Of a stretch of DNA of 64,000 nucleotides, positions 33,733 to 43,128 are shown piece by piece (position 1 is the stretch's first letter; each line of letters opens with the position of its first letter). The notes beneath the pieces were generated by a model. It made no database searches and was not told the origin of the DNA. It was given only the letters and a program-made list of their open reading frames with translations. The stretch lies in contig NZ_FNLB01000006.1 in NCBI RefSeq assembly GCF_900104145.1, positions 3,325,001-3,389,000 on the forward strand, in the 5' to 3' direction. This stretch comes from Pseudovibrio sp. Tun.PSC04-5.I4 (GTDB lineage: Bacteria; Pseudomonadota; Alphaproteobacteria; Rhizobiales; Stappiaceae). Both the position numbers and the translations under genes were made by a program.

Positions 33733-34785
33733 GTGCTAGAGAGTGAACTGTTTCAGACTAAGAATATTGGCAGTATGCCGAAGGGCATTCGAAATACGAT
33801 TTGTGACGTTCCGGGTGTTAAAGTTGGTCATGTAACGCTTACCGATGGTGATTGTCAGACCGGTGTAACAGCGATCACAGCTCATGATCAAAACCCGTAT
33901 CATCTCCGTATCCGAGCGGCCTCTCATGTATTGAACGGTTATGGCAAGAGCACTGGCCTTGTGCAGCTTGAAGAGCTTGGTGAGCTGGAAACACCCATCG
34001 TGCTGACGAATACCCTGAGTGTGGGGGCCGTGAGTGAGGGCCTCGTTCGATACACAGTGGAGAAAACACCGGAAATAAAATCGAACTTAGCGACGATTAA
34101 TCCGGTTGTCTTTGAATGCAATGATGCCTTCTTAAATGACATCACGGCTCTTTCTGTTCGCCCAAAACATGTTTCTCAAGCCCTCTCTTTGGCATCTGAA
34201 GAGTTTGAACAAGGTGCTGTTGGGGCTGGACGTGGGATGTCCTGCTTTGGGCTTAAGGGAGGAATAGGTAGCTCTTCCCGGCAAGTGAAGCTTGGCAAGT
34301 CTGTTTATCATCTTGGTGTTTTGGTTCTTTCCAACATGGGGCGCTTACCCGATTTTATCTGTGCTGGGCAGCACGTTGGGCCTGCGATTGAAGATGCTAT
34401 CAAAGCTGACGTAGCCGGACCTGAAAAAGGGTCGATCATCATGATTGTTGGGACAGATCTTCCCTTGAGTGAACGGCAATTGACCAGAGTCGCGCGACGA
34501 ACTTCTGTTGGACTTACGCGGACTGGCTCATTCCTTGGTCATGGGAGTGGGGATATAGCTTTGGCGTTTACAACAGCTGATCCTGTGGACATGAAAAGCC
34601 GGAAACGCACGCATTCAGTGGAACAACTGGATGAGCGTCGAATTGACAGGGTGTTTCGAGCCGTTTGTGAAGCTACAGAAGAGGCTATCGTGAATTCAAT
34701 GTTGAATGCTGAGCGCGTGACCGGACGAGACGGAAATACGCGATTTGCACTGAGAGACATTGTTGCGACAATGGGGGCAAGTTAA
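33733..34785 (+). CDS. DmpA/BapA-family (P1, S58) aminopeptidase
   Basis: A 350-residue N-terminal-nucleophile hydrolase. It opens with NTICDVPGVKVGHVTL, has LGVLVLSNMGRLPDF, the self-cleavage point G233-S234 in KGSIIMIVGTDLPL, and the closing GHGSGDIALAFT. The family is made as a precursor that cuts itself before Ser and then removes N-terminal D-, L- or beta-amino acids from small peptides. The GTG start at 33733 has GGGAGG seven bases ahead. It is followed at once by an APH-fold kinase, so the two form an operon. The natural substrate is unknown. Confidence 0.88.
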   Translation: MLESELFQTKNIGSMPKGIRNTICDVPGVKVGHVTLTDGDCQTGVTAITAHDQNPYHLRIRAASHVLNGYGKSTGLVQLEELGELETPIVLTNTLSVGAVSEGLVRYTVEKTPEIKSNLATINPVVFECNDAFLNDITALSVRPKHVSQALSLASEEFEQGAVGAGRGMSCFGLKGGIGSSSRQVKLGKSVYHLGVLVLSNMGRLPDFICAGQHVGPAIEDAIKADVAGPEKGSIIMIVGTDLPLSERQLTRVARRTSVGLTRTGSFLGHGSGDIALAFTTADPVDMKSRKRTHSVEQLDERRIDRVFRAVCEATEEAIVNSMLNAERVTGRDGNTRFALRDIVATMGAS

Positions 34786-34797
34786 TGGGGGATGCAG

Positions 34798-35751
34798 ATG
34801 AATAAACAAGAAATCAAACTGCTAGACGAAGCTTTTGGTCTGCCGGAAACCACCAAATGGGTATCTTTCGGCGAGGGGCACACCAACGAAACTTGGTTTG
34901 GAGAGCTTGAAGGAGAAGAACCAGTTGTTCTTCGTCGCTTTAATCCGAACCGTACTGAAGATCAGATTCTTTCTGAAATAAAGTGTTTAGACCTTTTACA
35001 AAACATGGTCGATTGCACGGTACCAAAGGCTCTTTATGGGGTCAATCAGCAACGTGTGACTGAGGTGGAAGGTGCACACTACAGCTTGTTCGAGTATATT
35101 GAAGGTGTAACGCCTGCTCTAGACGAGGCTGAAACTTGCACCTTAAGTGGACTAGCCCTTGCTAACCTTCACATCAAGCTTTGGGAGAGGCGTGATGAGT
35201 TTCGGTTTGCAGAGGAGGCCCGTCCCTGCGTTGACAAAAGCTCTCTGAAATCTGGGATGGTTCTTTCGTCTTCACTTGGGAAGATGGATGCTGCCAGCAG
35301 CCTCGATAGCAAATTTCTGTCGGTTCAATATTGGGCAGATATAGAGGCGGCCTTAAGCGCTGCTCTGACATCTCTGAGCGTTTTGGATGACACGAAGCAT
35401 CTGGTACACGGAGATTTTGGCCCACCAAATGTTCTGGTGAATGAAAGTACTCGCGAGCTGGCAGGTATTCTGGATTGGGATGAATGCCGCTGGGATTTGC
35501 CTATCTACGATGTCGCGAGTGTTTACCCATTCCTTTGTGAAATTGATGATGCTCTTGGTGATGCGTTTGTAGATGCTTACTTCAAAGGCTTGCAGGGATC
35601 TTCCCATCCGCTTGCAGCCCGCAGTGATGAAGCACGCGCGCTTATGGGCGCGGTTCATTATGTGGCAACTTACAAAGAACTGGAGCTCATGGTGGACAAC
35701 CACCTTGATGAGCCGGAGTACTTGGCGGAGCTGCTACAGCAGCTCGCCTAA
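34798..35751 (+). CDS. Aminoglycoside-phosphotransferase-fold kinase
   Basis: A 317-residue APH-family protein. The ATP-side motif begins WVSFGEGHTNETWFGEL, the catalytic loop is LVHGDFGPPNVLV (Asp and Asn), and the metal-binding DFG-like motif is GILDWDECRWDL. The ATG at 34798 is preferred because the G-run before it is then 6 bases away; the ATG at 34792 is too close. Most such kinases act on small alcohols or sugars (choline, homoserine, hydroxylysine), not on antibiotics. It is coupled to the DmpA-type peptidase upstream, so a peptide-derived amino alcohol or hydroxy-amino acid is a possible substrate. Confidence 0.83.
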   Translation: MNKQEIKLLDEAFGLPETTKWVSFGEGHTNETWFGELEGEEPVVLRRFNPNRTEDQILSEIKCLDLLQNMVDCTVPKALYGVNQQRVTEVEGAHYSLFEYIEGVTPALDEAETCTLSGLALANLHIKLWERRDEFRFAEEARPCVDKSSLKSGMVLSSSLGKMDAASSLDSKFLSVQYWADIEAALSAALTSLSVLDDTKHLVHGDFGPPNVLVNESTRELAGILDWDECRWDLPIYDVASVYPFLCEIDDALGDAFVDAYFKGLQGSSHPLAARSDEARALMGAVHYVATYKELELMVDNHLDEPEYLAELLQQLA

Positions 35752-35766
35752 GTTTTAGTAATGTAG

Positions 35767-35793
35767 TCTCTCACGGGTTCTATCCGTGAGAGA
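35767..35793. terminator. Hairpin between the kinase and gad genes
   Basis: TCTCTCACGG and CCGTGAGAGA pair perfectly. The glutamate decarboxylase stop codon lies in the loop. No T-run follows on either strand. Confidence 0.4.
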
Positions 35794-37156
35794 AACTTGG
35801 ACCTGCATCAGACCATTTGATGTTGTTTTTATCCAAATAATTCAGCGCCTTGCGGATGTCTAAAAAGAGCTGATCTACTGCGTCGTGGGAAACTCCGTGG
35901 CGAACCATGATCCGTTGCACAACGGTTTCTTCCATATCTGCGGGGAGGGGGTAGGATGCGATTTGCCATCCACTCATGCGGACTCTCTCTGATAGATCGT
36001 AGAGCGTGTAATGGGCCTTATTTGGATTCTTGAGACGATAGCACACGCAAGGTAGAGCCCCTTTCCCATCGTACAGAACTTCCAGTTCAGGCAAGTCCTC
36101 CAGTTTTCCAGCGAGGTATTGAGCGTTCTCCGCACAGGCTAATTGGATCCCTCTGTAGCCAGCCCATCCCAAGCGCATGAAATTGTAGTACTGAATTACA
36201 ATCTGACCACCCGGGCGAGAAAAGTTGAGGGCGAACGTTGGCATGTTGCCGCCTAGATAATCGACATTAAACACGAGATCCTTCGGAAGTTCGGCGTTAT
36301 CGCGCCAAATCACCCAACCAACACCCAGTGGAGCCAGTCCGAATTTGTGACCAGAGGCGTTGATGGATTTAACGCGATCTAACCTAAAATCCCAAAGAAG
36401 CTCTGGGTGAAGGAAGGGCGCGACAAAGCCCCCTGATGCTGCATCTACGTGGACAGGGATATTCACGCCGGTTTCATTTTGCAGCTTGTCCAGTTCAGTG
36501 CAGATCTCTTTGACAGGCTCATAAACACCGGTAAACGTGACGCCCAACGTTGGCACAACACCGATAGTGTTTTCATCGACGTAATCTTTGAGCTGATCTG
36601 GCTGCATATGGAGTGAGCCCTCGCTAAGAGGTATCTGGCGAAGCTCAACATCGAAATACTTGGCAAACTTGTGCCAGCAAACCTGAACAGGACCACAGAC
36701 GATATTAGGTTTATCGAAGGGCTTGCCCTCTTTCTTTCTGCGATCGCGCCAAGCCCACTTCAGCGCAAGCCCGCCCAGCATAGCTGCCTCAGAAGATCCA
36801 GTTGTTGAACAACCGATGGTTTCTTCTGCTTCTGGTGAATTCCAAAGGTTTGCTATTATATGAACGCAACGGGCTTCAATATCAGCAGTTTGCGGATATT
36901 CATCCTTATCGATCATGTTTTTGTCGATGCAATCTGCCATGAGTTTGTGAACTTCATCTTCCACCCAAGTGGTGCAAAACGTTGCGAGATTTTGTCTGGC
37001 ATTGCCATCCAGATAAAGCTCATCCCTAACCAGATTATAGGCCTCTTCTGGAGCCATGCCAGTTTCTGGTATCTTGAATTTTGCCAAGCCTTCCACGGCG
37101 CGGGCAGTCGCGTAAATATCAGGGTTTGCGCAATTATTTGCTTTCCACAAAGGCAT
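35780..37156 (-). CDS. gadB: Glutamate decarboxylase
   Basis: A 458-residue PLP-dependent decarboxylase of the bacterial/plant GAD type. Markers are GCSTTGSSEAAMLGGLALKW, HVDAASGGFVAPF and the PLP-lysine motif INASGHKFG (Lys near residue 270). It converts glutamate to GABA and uses a proton, which helps acid tolerance. The C-terminus ends SDAGPSFSHG, with the His near the end that in E. coli GadB closes the active site at neutral pH. There is no gadC antiporter beside it, so GABA export or use is encoded elsewhere. Confidence 0.92.
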   Translation of the reverse strand: MPLWKANNCANPDIYATARAVEGLAKFKIPETGMAPEEAYNLVRDELYLDGNARQNLATFCTTWVEDEVHKLMADCIDKNMIDKDEYPQTADIEARCVHIIANLWNSPEAEETIGCSTTGSSEAAMLGGLALKWAWRDRRKKEGKPFDKPNIVCGPVQVCWHKFAKYFDVELRQIPLSEGSLHMQPDQLKDYVDENTIGVVPTLGVTFTGVYEPVKEICTELDKLQNETGVNIPVHVDAASGGFVAPFLHPELLWDFRLDRVKSINASGHKFGLAPLGVGWVIWRDNAELPKDLVFNVDYLGGNMPTFALNFSRPGGQIVIQYYNFMRLGWAGYRGIQLACAENAQYLAGKLEDLPELEVLYDGKGALPCVCYRLKNPNKAHYTLYDLSERVRMSGWQIASYPLPADMEETVVQRIMVRHGVSHDAVDQLFLDIRKALNYLDKNNIKWSDAGPSFSHG

Positions 37157-37335
37157 AGGCAGTGCTCCAAAATTGATTGCTCACAGCAGGTCTACCGCTT
37201 GCAGTTGAATTCCACGTAAGTTTTGCTCGTTCAATTTGGAGTGTCCTGTTGACCTTTTTAAGAAAACGGGGGCGTTTCCGGTCAGCTTCGTTTATTAGTC
37301 AGTTTTGTTGAATTAGTAATTATAGGTGGTCGGGA

Positions 37336-38448
37336 ATGGATTGGTCTCCGCAGCAGGATGAGGCGCTTTCAGAAACAGCCCGTTGGCTTCGCTCTACTGG
37401 CGGATCACAAGTGTTTCGTTTATTCGGCTATGCAGGAACTGGCAAAACCACTCTTGCTCGCCATTTAGCTGAAGGCATTGACGGTGATGTCGCTTTTGGA
37501 GCGTTTACGGGTAAAGCTGCTCATGTGTTACGCCAAAAAGGGTGTGCAGACGCATCAACCATTCACTCGTTGATCTATCGACCTCGTGGCACGAAGAAAG
37601 ACGAGGAAGACGATGATGATGGCCCACAGTTTGCAATTAATCGCGACAGCCCTGCTGCAAAAGTAGATCTGATCATCATTGATGAATGTTCTATGGTGGA
37701 TGAAGAGCTGGGTCGCGATCTGCTTTCATTTGGCAAGAAGGTTCTGGTTCTGGGTGATCCGGCGCAGTTGCCGCCCGTTCGTGGTGGTGGTTATTTCACT
37801 GAGGTTGAGCCTGATATTATGCTCACCGAGGTGCATCGTCAGGCGAAAGACAACCCAATCGTGCGTATGTCTATGGATATTCGCGAGGGTGCGGAGTTGG
37901 ATTTTGGTCAATATGGCGAGAGTTCTGTTATCTCCCGACGAGATATTGATAAGGAAATGATCCTCTCTGCCGATCAGGTGCTTGTTGGGACCAACAAAAC
38001 ACGCCGCTTGTACAACAATCGCATCCGTGAGCTGAAAGGCTTTACAACGCAAATGCCCGCTGTTGGCGATAAGTTGGTTTGCTTGCGGAACGACAAGACC
38101 AAAGGCCTGTTAAATGGCGGGTTGTGGAATGTGAAACGACTTCGCCCACCACGCGGTAACACTCTTCGGTTTGATGTGGAATCTGATGATGATTTTGCAA
38201 AGGCCGCCATTAAGGTAAAAGTGCTGCCTGCCATGTTTGAGGAGGGTGGAGATCAGCTGTCATATGCCATTCGCCGCCGGGCTGATGAATTCGACTACGG
38301 CTATGCGTTGACAGTCCACAAATCGCAGGGTTCTCAGTGGGATAATCTGGTTTTGTTTGACGAGAGCTGGGCGTTCCGCGAGCATAAGACACGCTGGCTT
38401 TACACTGCCGTCACCCGAGCAGCGAAGACAATTACCGTGGTGCGGTAG
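37336..38448 (+). CDS. RecD-like superfamily 1B DNA helicase
   Basis: A 370-residue ATP-dependent helicase. Walker A is GYAGTGKTT (31-39), Walker B LIIIDECSM, then GDPAQLPPV, VGTNKTRRLYNNRI and the C-terminal motifs YALTVHKSQGSQWDNLVLFD and WLYTAVTRAAKTI. It is a compact RecD2/phage-Dda-like enzyme without the N-terminal extension of RecD2. It probably moves 5' to 3' on single-stranded DNA. No nuclease or phage genes adjoin it, so I see it as a stand-alone chromosomal repair or replication helicase. Confidence 0.88.
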   Translation: MDWSPQQDEALSETARWLRSTGGSQVFRLFGYAGTGKTTLARHLAEGIDGDVAFGAFTGKAAHVLRQKGCADASTIHSLIYRPRGTKKDEEDDDDGPQFAINRDSPAAKVDLIIIDECSMVDEELGRDLLSFGKKVLVLGDPAQLPPVRGGGYFTEVEPDIMLTEVHRQAKDNPIVRMSMDIREGAELDFGQYGESSVISRRDIDKEMILSADQVLVGTNKTRRLYNNRIRELKGFTTQMPAVGDKLVCLRNDKTKGLLNGGLWNVKRLRPPRGNTLRFDVESDDDFAKAAIKVKVLPAMFEEGGDQLSYAIRRRADEFDYGYALTVHKSQGSQWDNLVLFDESWAFREHKTRWLYTAVTRAAKTITVVR

Positions 38449-38465
38449 TTAACCCTCGAATTCTT

Positions 38466-38499
38466 AAATGCCGCTTTCTGTGAATGCGGTATTTTCTTT
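38466..38499 (+). terminator. Rho-independent terminator after the RecD-like gene
   Basis: AAATGCCGC pairs with GCGGTATTT (one G-T pair) around an 11-base loop, then TTTCTTTG. Confidence 0.75.
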
Positions 38500-38584
38500 G
38501 TGCGTATTTTGGTATTTGTCCTAGTTTCGCCAGTTTGCGAGACCTAGTGTGGTCTCTTAGTTTTAACAGCATCACGAGTACTGA

Positions 38585-41047
38585 ATGTCTGATCTGACCT
38601 CTGTTACCGTTTCATCTCCTGCCAAGAAGGCTGGTAAGATTCCTGCCGATGTGGCTCTTCGTATTTCCCAGAGAATTGCTGTAGAAATTGGATGCCAGCC
38701 GGGGCAGGTGAATGCGACGGTGCAGTTGCTGGATGAGGGGTCTACGGTTCCGTTTATTGCTCGCTATCGTAAAGAGGTGACGGGTGGTCTGGATGACACT
38801 CAGTTGCGTACTCTTGATGAGCGTCTTATCTACATGCGTGAGATGGAAGATCGCCGCAAAGCGATTGTTAAATCCATTGATGAGCAGGGCAAGTTAACGG
38901 ATGAGCTTGCGAAACAGATTGCAGGTGCTGATAGCAAATCTACGCTCGAAGACCTTTATCTGCCATTCCGCAAGAAGCGTCGCACTAAGGCACAGATTGC
39001 ACGTGAGGCCGGGCTTGAGCCGCTCTCTGATCTGCTGCTTGGTGATCCTAACAAAACACCGGAAAGTGAAGCTGCCAGCTTTGTAGATGCAGAGAAGGGC
39101 TTTGCAGATACCAAGGCCGTGCTTGATGGCGCACGTCAGATCCTAATGGAACGGTTCTCTGAGAATGCTCAGCTCGTCGGCAGGCTACGTGGTTACGTGG
39201 CTCGGCAAGGTGTTGTTGGCGCTTCCGTTGTTGCAGGTAAAGAGCAGGACGGCGCCAAGTTTTCTGATTACTTCACATACTCGGAAAACTGGAAGAACAT
39301 TCCAAGCCACCGCGCGTTAGCCCTGCTACGTGGACGGAATGAAGGTATTCTGGCGCTGGACTTGAAGGTTGATGAAGACGATGTGTCAGCAGTTAAACCT
39401 GTTGAGCGGATGATTGCCGACGCTGCTGGTATTCAGAACAATGGTCGTTCCGCTGATAAATGGTTGTCTGATGTTGTTCGCTGGACATGGAAGGTCAAGA
39501 TTGGGCTTCATGTTGAGCTGGATCTGATGGGTGAGTTGCGTGATCGTGCCGAAGAAGAATCCATCAAGGTTTTTGCTCGTAACCTGAAAGACTTGCTTCT
39601 TGCTGCGCCCGCTGGGCAACATGCTACGCTGGGCCTTGATCCCGGTATTCGGACTGGTGTTAAAGTTGCAGTAGTTGATGCCACGGGCAAACTGATTGAT
39701 ACCGCGACGATCTATCCGTTCCAGCCACGTAATGACATTCAGGGTTCTTTGGTGACACTGAAAGCGCTGGTTGCCAAACATCAGGTGAGCTTGATTGCTA
39801 TTGGTAACGGGACTGCTAGTCGTGAAACGGATCGTCTGGCTGCCGATCTTTTGAAGGACATCCCGACAGAGTTCCGCCCAACTAAGGTGATGGTGAATGA
39901 GGCAGGTGCATCGGTTTATTCCGCTTCTGCCCTTGCCGCGAAAGAGATGCCGGATGTGGACGTGTCGCTTCGCGGTGCGGCTTCTATTGGCCGACGCTTG
40001 CAAGACCCACTGGCGGAACTGGTGAAGATCGAACCTAAATCCATCGGGGTTGGACAGTATCAGCATGATGTGAACCAGACTAAACTGGCGCGGTCACTGG
40101 ACGGTGTTGTTGAAGACGCTGTGAACGCTGTTGGAGTTGATCTCAATACGGCATCTGCGCCGTTGCTCGCACACATCTCCGGCTTGTCCGACAGCCTTGC
40201 AAAAGCTGTTGTTGACTACCGGGATACGGTTGGAGCTTTCAAAAATCGCAGGGAATTGCTGAAAGTCGCACGGCTTGGTCCGAAAGCTTATGAACAGTGT
40301 GCTGGCTTCCTGCGTATCTCTGGCGGAACCAACCCGCTTGACGCATCGTCTGTTCACCCCGAAGCGTATCCTTTGGCGCAGAAGATCGTCAAAGCTTGCG
40401 GTCGCGATATACGCGAGATCATGGGTTCCACTGTTTTGGGTAATCTGGATCCGAAAGAGTTCACGGACGAGAAGTTTGGGTTGCCAACAGTGAAGGATAT
40501 CTTTGCTGAATTGGAAAAGCCGGGTCGTGATCCTCGTCCTGAGTTTAAGACTGCCTCCTTCCAAGATGGTGTTGAGACTATTAAGGATCTTAAATCAGGC
40601 ATGATGCTTGAAGGGACAGTTACGAATGTGACTAACTTCGGAGCCTTCGTTGATATCGGCGTGCATCAGGATGGTTTGGTTCATGTGTCGCAAATAGCTG
40701 ATCGTTTTGTTGATGACCCGCATACGGTGGTTAAAGCAGGCGATATCGTCAATGTGCGTGTTGTTGAGGTTGATGTGGCGCGCAAGCGTATTGGCCTGAC
40801 CATGCGCAAAGATAGCGCTGACGCGCGTGAAAATGCACGTGAGCGTCAAGCTGATCGCGGTGGTAACCAGCAGCAACAACGTGGGCAAGGTGGTCGCCCT
40901 AGCGGTGGTCCTAATGGCGGAAACCGTGGCGGCGGCGGTCCTCGCGGAGGAAGCGGTAGCAGTGGTGCCTCCCAACCTGCAAAGAGCGGCGATAACAATG
41001 CAATGGCAGCAGCTTTAGCCGCTGCGTTTAACAAGCCAAAACGCTAA
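38585..41047 (+). CDS. tex: Tex-family RNA-binding transcription accessory protein
   Basis: An 820-residue Tex protein. It has the N-terminal helical domain (QRIAVEIGCQPGQVNATVQL), the YqgF-like RNase H fold (LGLDPGIRTGVKVAVVD), helix-hairpin-helix motifs (LNTASAPLLAHISGLSDSLA) and the S1 RNA-binding domain (MMLEGTVTNVTNFGAFVDIG). The last 60 residues form an Arg-Gly-rich tail, GGNRGGGGPRGGSG-like, beyond the usual Tex end, which probably adds RNA affinity. It is an essential-like factor in RNA metabolism and stress tolerance. It ends before a strong terminator and is transcribed alone. Confidence 0.94.
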   Translation: MSDLTSVTVSSPAKKAGKIPADVALRISQRIAVEIGCQPGQVNATVQLLDEGSTVPFIARYRKEVTGGLDDTQLRTLDERLIYMREMEDRRKAIVKSIDEQGKLTDELAKQIAGADSKSTLEDLYLPFRKKRRTKAQIAREAGLEPLSDLLLGDPNKTPESEAASFVDAEKGFADTKAVLDGARQILMERFSENAQLVGRLRGYVARQGVVGASVVAGKEQDGAKFSDYFTYSENWKNIPSHRALALLRGRNEGILALDLKVDEDDVSAVKPVERMIADAAGIQNNGRSADKWLSDVVRWTWKVKIGLHVELDLMGELRDRAEEESIKVFARNLKDLLLAAPAGQHATLGLDPGIRTGVKVAVVDATGKLIDTATIYPFQPRNDIQGSLVTLKALVAKHQVSLIAIGNGTASRETDRLAADLLKDIPTEFRPTKVMVNEAGASVYSASALAAKEMPDVDVSLRGAASIGRRLQDPLAELVKIEPKSIGVGQYQHDVNQTKLARSLDGVVEDAVNAVGVDLNTASAPLLAHISGLSDSLAKAVVDYRDTVGAFKNRRELLKVARLGPKAYEQCAGFLRISGGTNPLDASSVHPEAYPLAQKIVKACGRDIREIMGSTVLGNLDPKEFTDEKFGLPTVKDIFAELEKPGRDPRPEFKTASFQDGVETIKDLKSGMMLEGTVTNVTNFGAFVDIGVHQDGLVHVSQIADRFVDDPHTVVKAGDIVNVRVVEVDVARKRIGLTMRKDSADARENARERQADRGGNQQQQRGQGGRPSGGPNGGNRGGGGPRGGSGSSGASQPAKSGDNNAMAAALAAAFNKPKR

Positions 41048-41069
41048 TCTAAACGACCATTATCTGATG

Positions 41070-41102
41070 CGGGCTCGCCGGGTTTCACCGGTGGGCCCTT
41101 TT
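41070..41102 (+). terminator. Rho-independent terminator after tex
   Basis: GGGCTCGCCGG and CCGGTGGGCCC form a GC-rich stem with an internal mismatch, followed by T5. Confidence 0.88.
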
Positions 41103-41217
41103 TGTTTTCAGGGCTGAATTAAGAGACTGGTAGGTCTTCCTGATACATCTGATTGTTTTTTGCTGCAAAAATGGCGAGAACCGTTCTGTATCGGTATCTT
41201 TTTGTAGGAAGCAACTG

Positions 41218-42555
41218 ATGAGTAACAGTTACAGATCAACTCCAGACAACCGCATTTTCTTTCAGGCGGAAGACAAGGCTCGGCGATGTATTGATCTTGT
41301 GATGGATCTTCCTGATGGGCTTCCCGAACGGGTATTTATCGAGTTCGATGCAGCCCGCATTGCGCGACAAGCTCGGCAGGCGGATGAAAACGTAAAGGCG
41401 TTTCACAGGGATTTGCCGCTTCATGGCGTAACGGTTTCCATCAAAGATGTGATTGATGAACAAGGCGTGGTCACAAGCGCGGGGTCTGCGTTTTTGCGGA
41501 ACCGTTCTCCTGCTTGTGAAGATGCAAAGATTGTCTCTCAATTGCGTGCAGCTGGAGCCGTTCCGTTTGGCCGGACTAATATGAGTGAGATGGCCTATTC
41601 GGGTCTCGGATTGAATCCTCACTATGGAAACCCGCCCAATACCAGTGATCCATTGCGTATTCCCGGGGGATCATCATCAGGTGCGGCTGCGAGTGTGGGA
41701 TTGGGTGTGTGTCGTGCAGCGATTGGGACAGATACCGGAGGCTCCGTCCGTATCCCAGCAGCATTGAATGGCCTTTATGCATTTAAGCCGACGCGTGCAA
41801 CCACTGCAACCAAAGGCCTTTTGTCCATCTGCCCTTCTTTCGATAGCGTTGGCCCGATTGCGCGTTCAATCGATATGTGCGCCCGGCTTCATGCGGTTCT
41901 CTCGGGGCAGTGTCCAGCACCTAAGAATGTGAAAAGCCTTGATGGATTACACGTTGGGCTCGTGGTTTCGCCTATGGCTGATGGGTTGGATGTACAAGTG
42001 AGTTCAGATTTTGACCGAGCCATGCAGGCTATACGGGATGCTGGAGCGGTGATTGCCTCAGTCTCGGAACCGATGCTTTTGCATTGCTCTACATCTCTCG
42101 ACTTTATCTGTAGTTATGAGACGACTGCATTGGTTGGAGGATACCTTGAGGGCTTGAAAGAGCAGGGAGATCCATATGTTGTTGCGAAAATTTTGCGAGC
42201 TGCTGATGTGACCAGTAAAGAAGCTGAGGAGGCTCGGTCAAAGCGGGCAGATGCAATTCGTGCTTTTAAGGAAATGTCTAGGAAGTTTGATGTTCTTATT
42301 GCGCCAACAGTTCCGATCATTGCGCCATTGTTGGAAGATGTGGAAACCGGCCTCGAGAAATTTGGTGCCCCGCTCTCTCAAAATACGCGGGCAGTGAATT
42401 GGGTTGACGGCTGTGCGGCGACAATTCCCATGCATTCACCAGGGAAGCCGGGAACAGGACTTATGATATTTGGCAAGGCTGGAACCGATTGGCATGTGCT
42501 TGAGATGGCAGAGCTGATTGACAAAGTGATCATTCCTGCGCGACTAAGGGGCTAA
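41218..42555 (+). CDS. Amidase-signature family protein
   Basis: A 445-residue amidase. The Ser-cisSer-Lys triad is visible as K76 (VSIKDVID), a Ser in PGGSSSGAAAS (152-154) and S176 (TDTGGSVRIP). The family hydrolyses amides such as glutamyl-tRNA amidation intermediates, indoleacetamide or urea derivatives. No gatB or gatC genes adjoin it, and the C-terminal part is of the AtzF/biuret-like single-enzyme type, so it is probably a catabolic amidase of unknown substrate. It is followed after 22 bases by yaiI. Confidence 0.87.
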   Translation: MSNSYRSTPDNRIFFQAEDKARRCIDLVMDLPDGLPERVFIEFDAARIARQARQADENVKAFHRDLPLHGVTVSIKDVIDEQGVVTSAGSAFLRNRSPACEDAKIVSQLRAAGAVPFGRTNMSEMAYSGLGLNPHYGNPPNTSDPLRIPGGSSSGAAASVGLGVCRAAIGTDTGGSVRIPAALNGLYAFKPTRATTATKGLLSICPSFDSVGPIARSIDMCARLHAVLSGQCPAPKNVKSLDGLHVGLVVSPMADGLDVQVSSDFDRAMQAIRDAGAVIASVSEPMLLHCSTSLDFICSYETTALVGGYLEGLKEQGDPYVVAKILRAADVTSKEAEEARSKRADAIRAFKEMSRKFDVLIAPTVPIIAPLLEDVETGLEKFGAPLSQNTRAVNWVDGCAATIPMHSPGKPGTGLMIFGKAGTDWHVLEMAELIDKVIIPARLRG

Positions 42556-42577
42556 CAAACGCAGGAGATAAGCCGCT

Positions 42578-43054
42578 GTGACCAGTGCGAAGAAGATACT
42601 AATATACATTGATGCAGACGCCTGTCCTGTCAAAGACGAAATCTACAAGGTTGCCGATCGTTATCGGCTGAAAGTTTTTGTTGTTGCAAACAGCTTCATC
42701 AACACGCCAAGAGATATGGATATTGAGCGTGTCATTGTGCCGGAAGGTCCGGATATAGCGGATGACTGGATTGCAGACCGTGCTGTACCGGGTGATCTTG
42801 TGGTGACGCAGGATATACCGCTTGCGGATCGTATTGTGAAATCGGGGGCTATTGCGCTCTCTCCAAAGGGGAGGGTGTTTGATGAAGCCTCTATTGGGAT
42901 GGCGCTGGCGACGCGAAACCTGATGGAGGACTTGCGCAGCTCCGGGCAGCAAACATCTGGGCCTAGCCCATTTTCACCCCGAGACCGCTCACAATTTCTG
43001 CAAAAGCTGGACCAGCTCATTCAGCAGCTGAAGCGAGATGGGTTTGCGGTTTAA
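42578..43054 (+). CDS. yaiI: YaiI/YqxD (UPF0178) family protein
   Basis: A 158-residue protein with the family markers IYIDADACPVKDEIYKVADR, DIADDWIADRAVPGDLVVTQ and DIPLADRIV. The conserved Asp residues suggest a PIN-like nuclease fold, but no activity is established for the family. The GTG start at 42578 has GGAG twelve bases ahead, rather far. It lies 22 bases after the amidase and probably shares its transcript, ending at a strong terminator. Confidence 0.88.
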   Translation: MTSAKKILIYIDADACPVKDEIYKVADRYRLKVFVVANSFINTPRDMDIERVIVPEGPDIADDWIADRAVPGDLVVTQDIPLADRIVKSGAIALSPKGRVFDEASIGMALATRNLMEDLRSSGQQTSGPSPFSPRDRSQFLQKLDQLIQQLKRDGFAV

Positions 43055-43080
43055 GTAAGGTGCAGATAGCCAATAAAAAA

Positions 43081-43106
43081 GCGGGCCAGATGGCCCGCTT
43101 TTTTTG
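43081..43106. terminator. Bidirectional terminator between yaiI and the DEAD-box gene
   Basis: GCGGGCC and GGCCCGC around a 4-base loop, with a T8 tract on the plus strand and an A6 tract before it that serves the minus strand. Confidence 0.9.
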
Positions 43107-43128
43107 TATCTAACAGTGCTCGGTGAGC

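Noticed and set aside
34798..35751. Aminoglycoside resistance kinase
   Set aside because: The fold is shared by many small-molecule kinases, and the operon partner is a peptidase, not a resistance gene.
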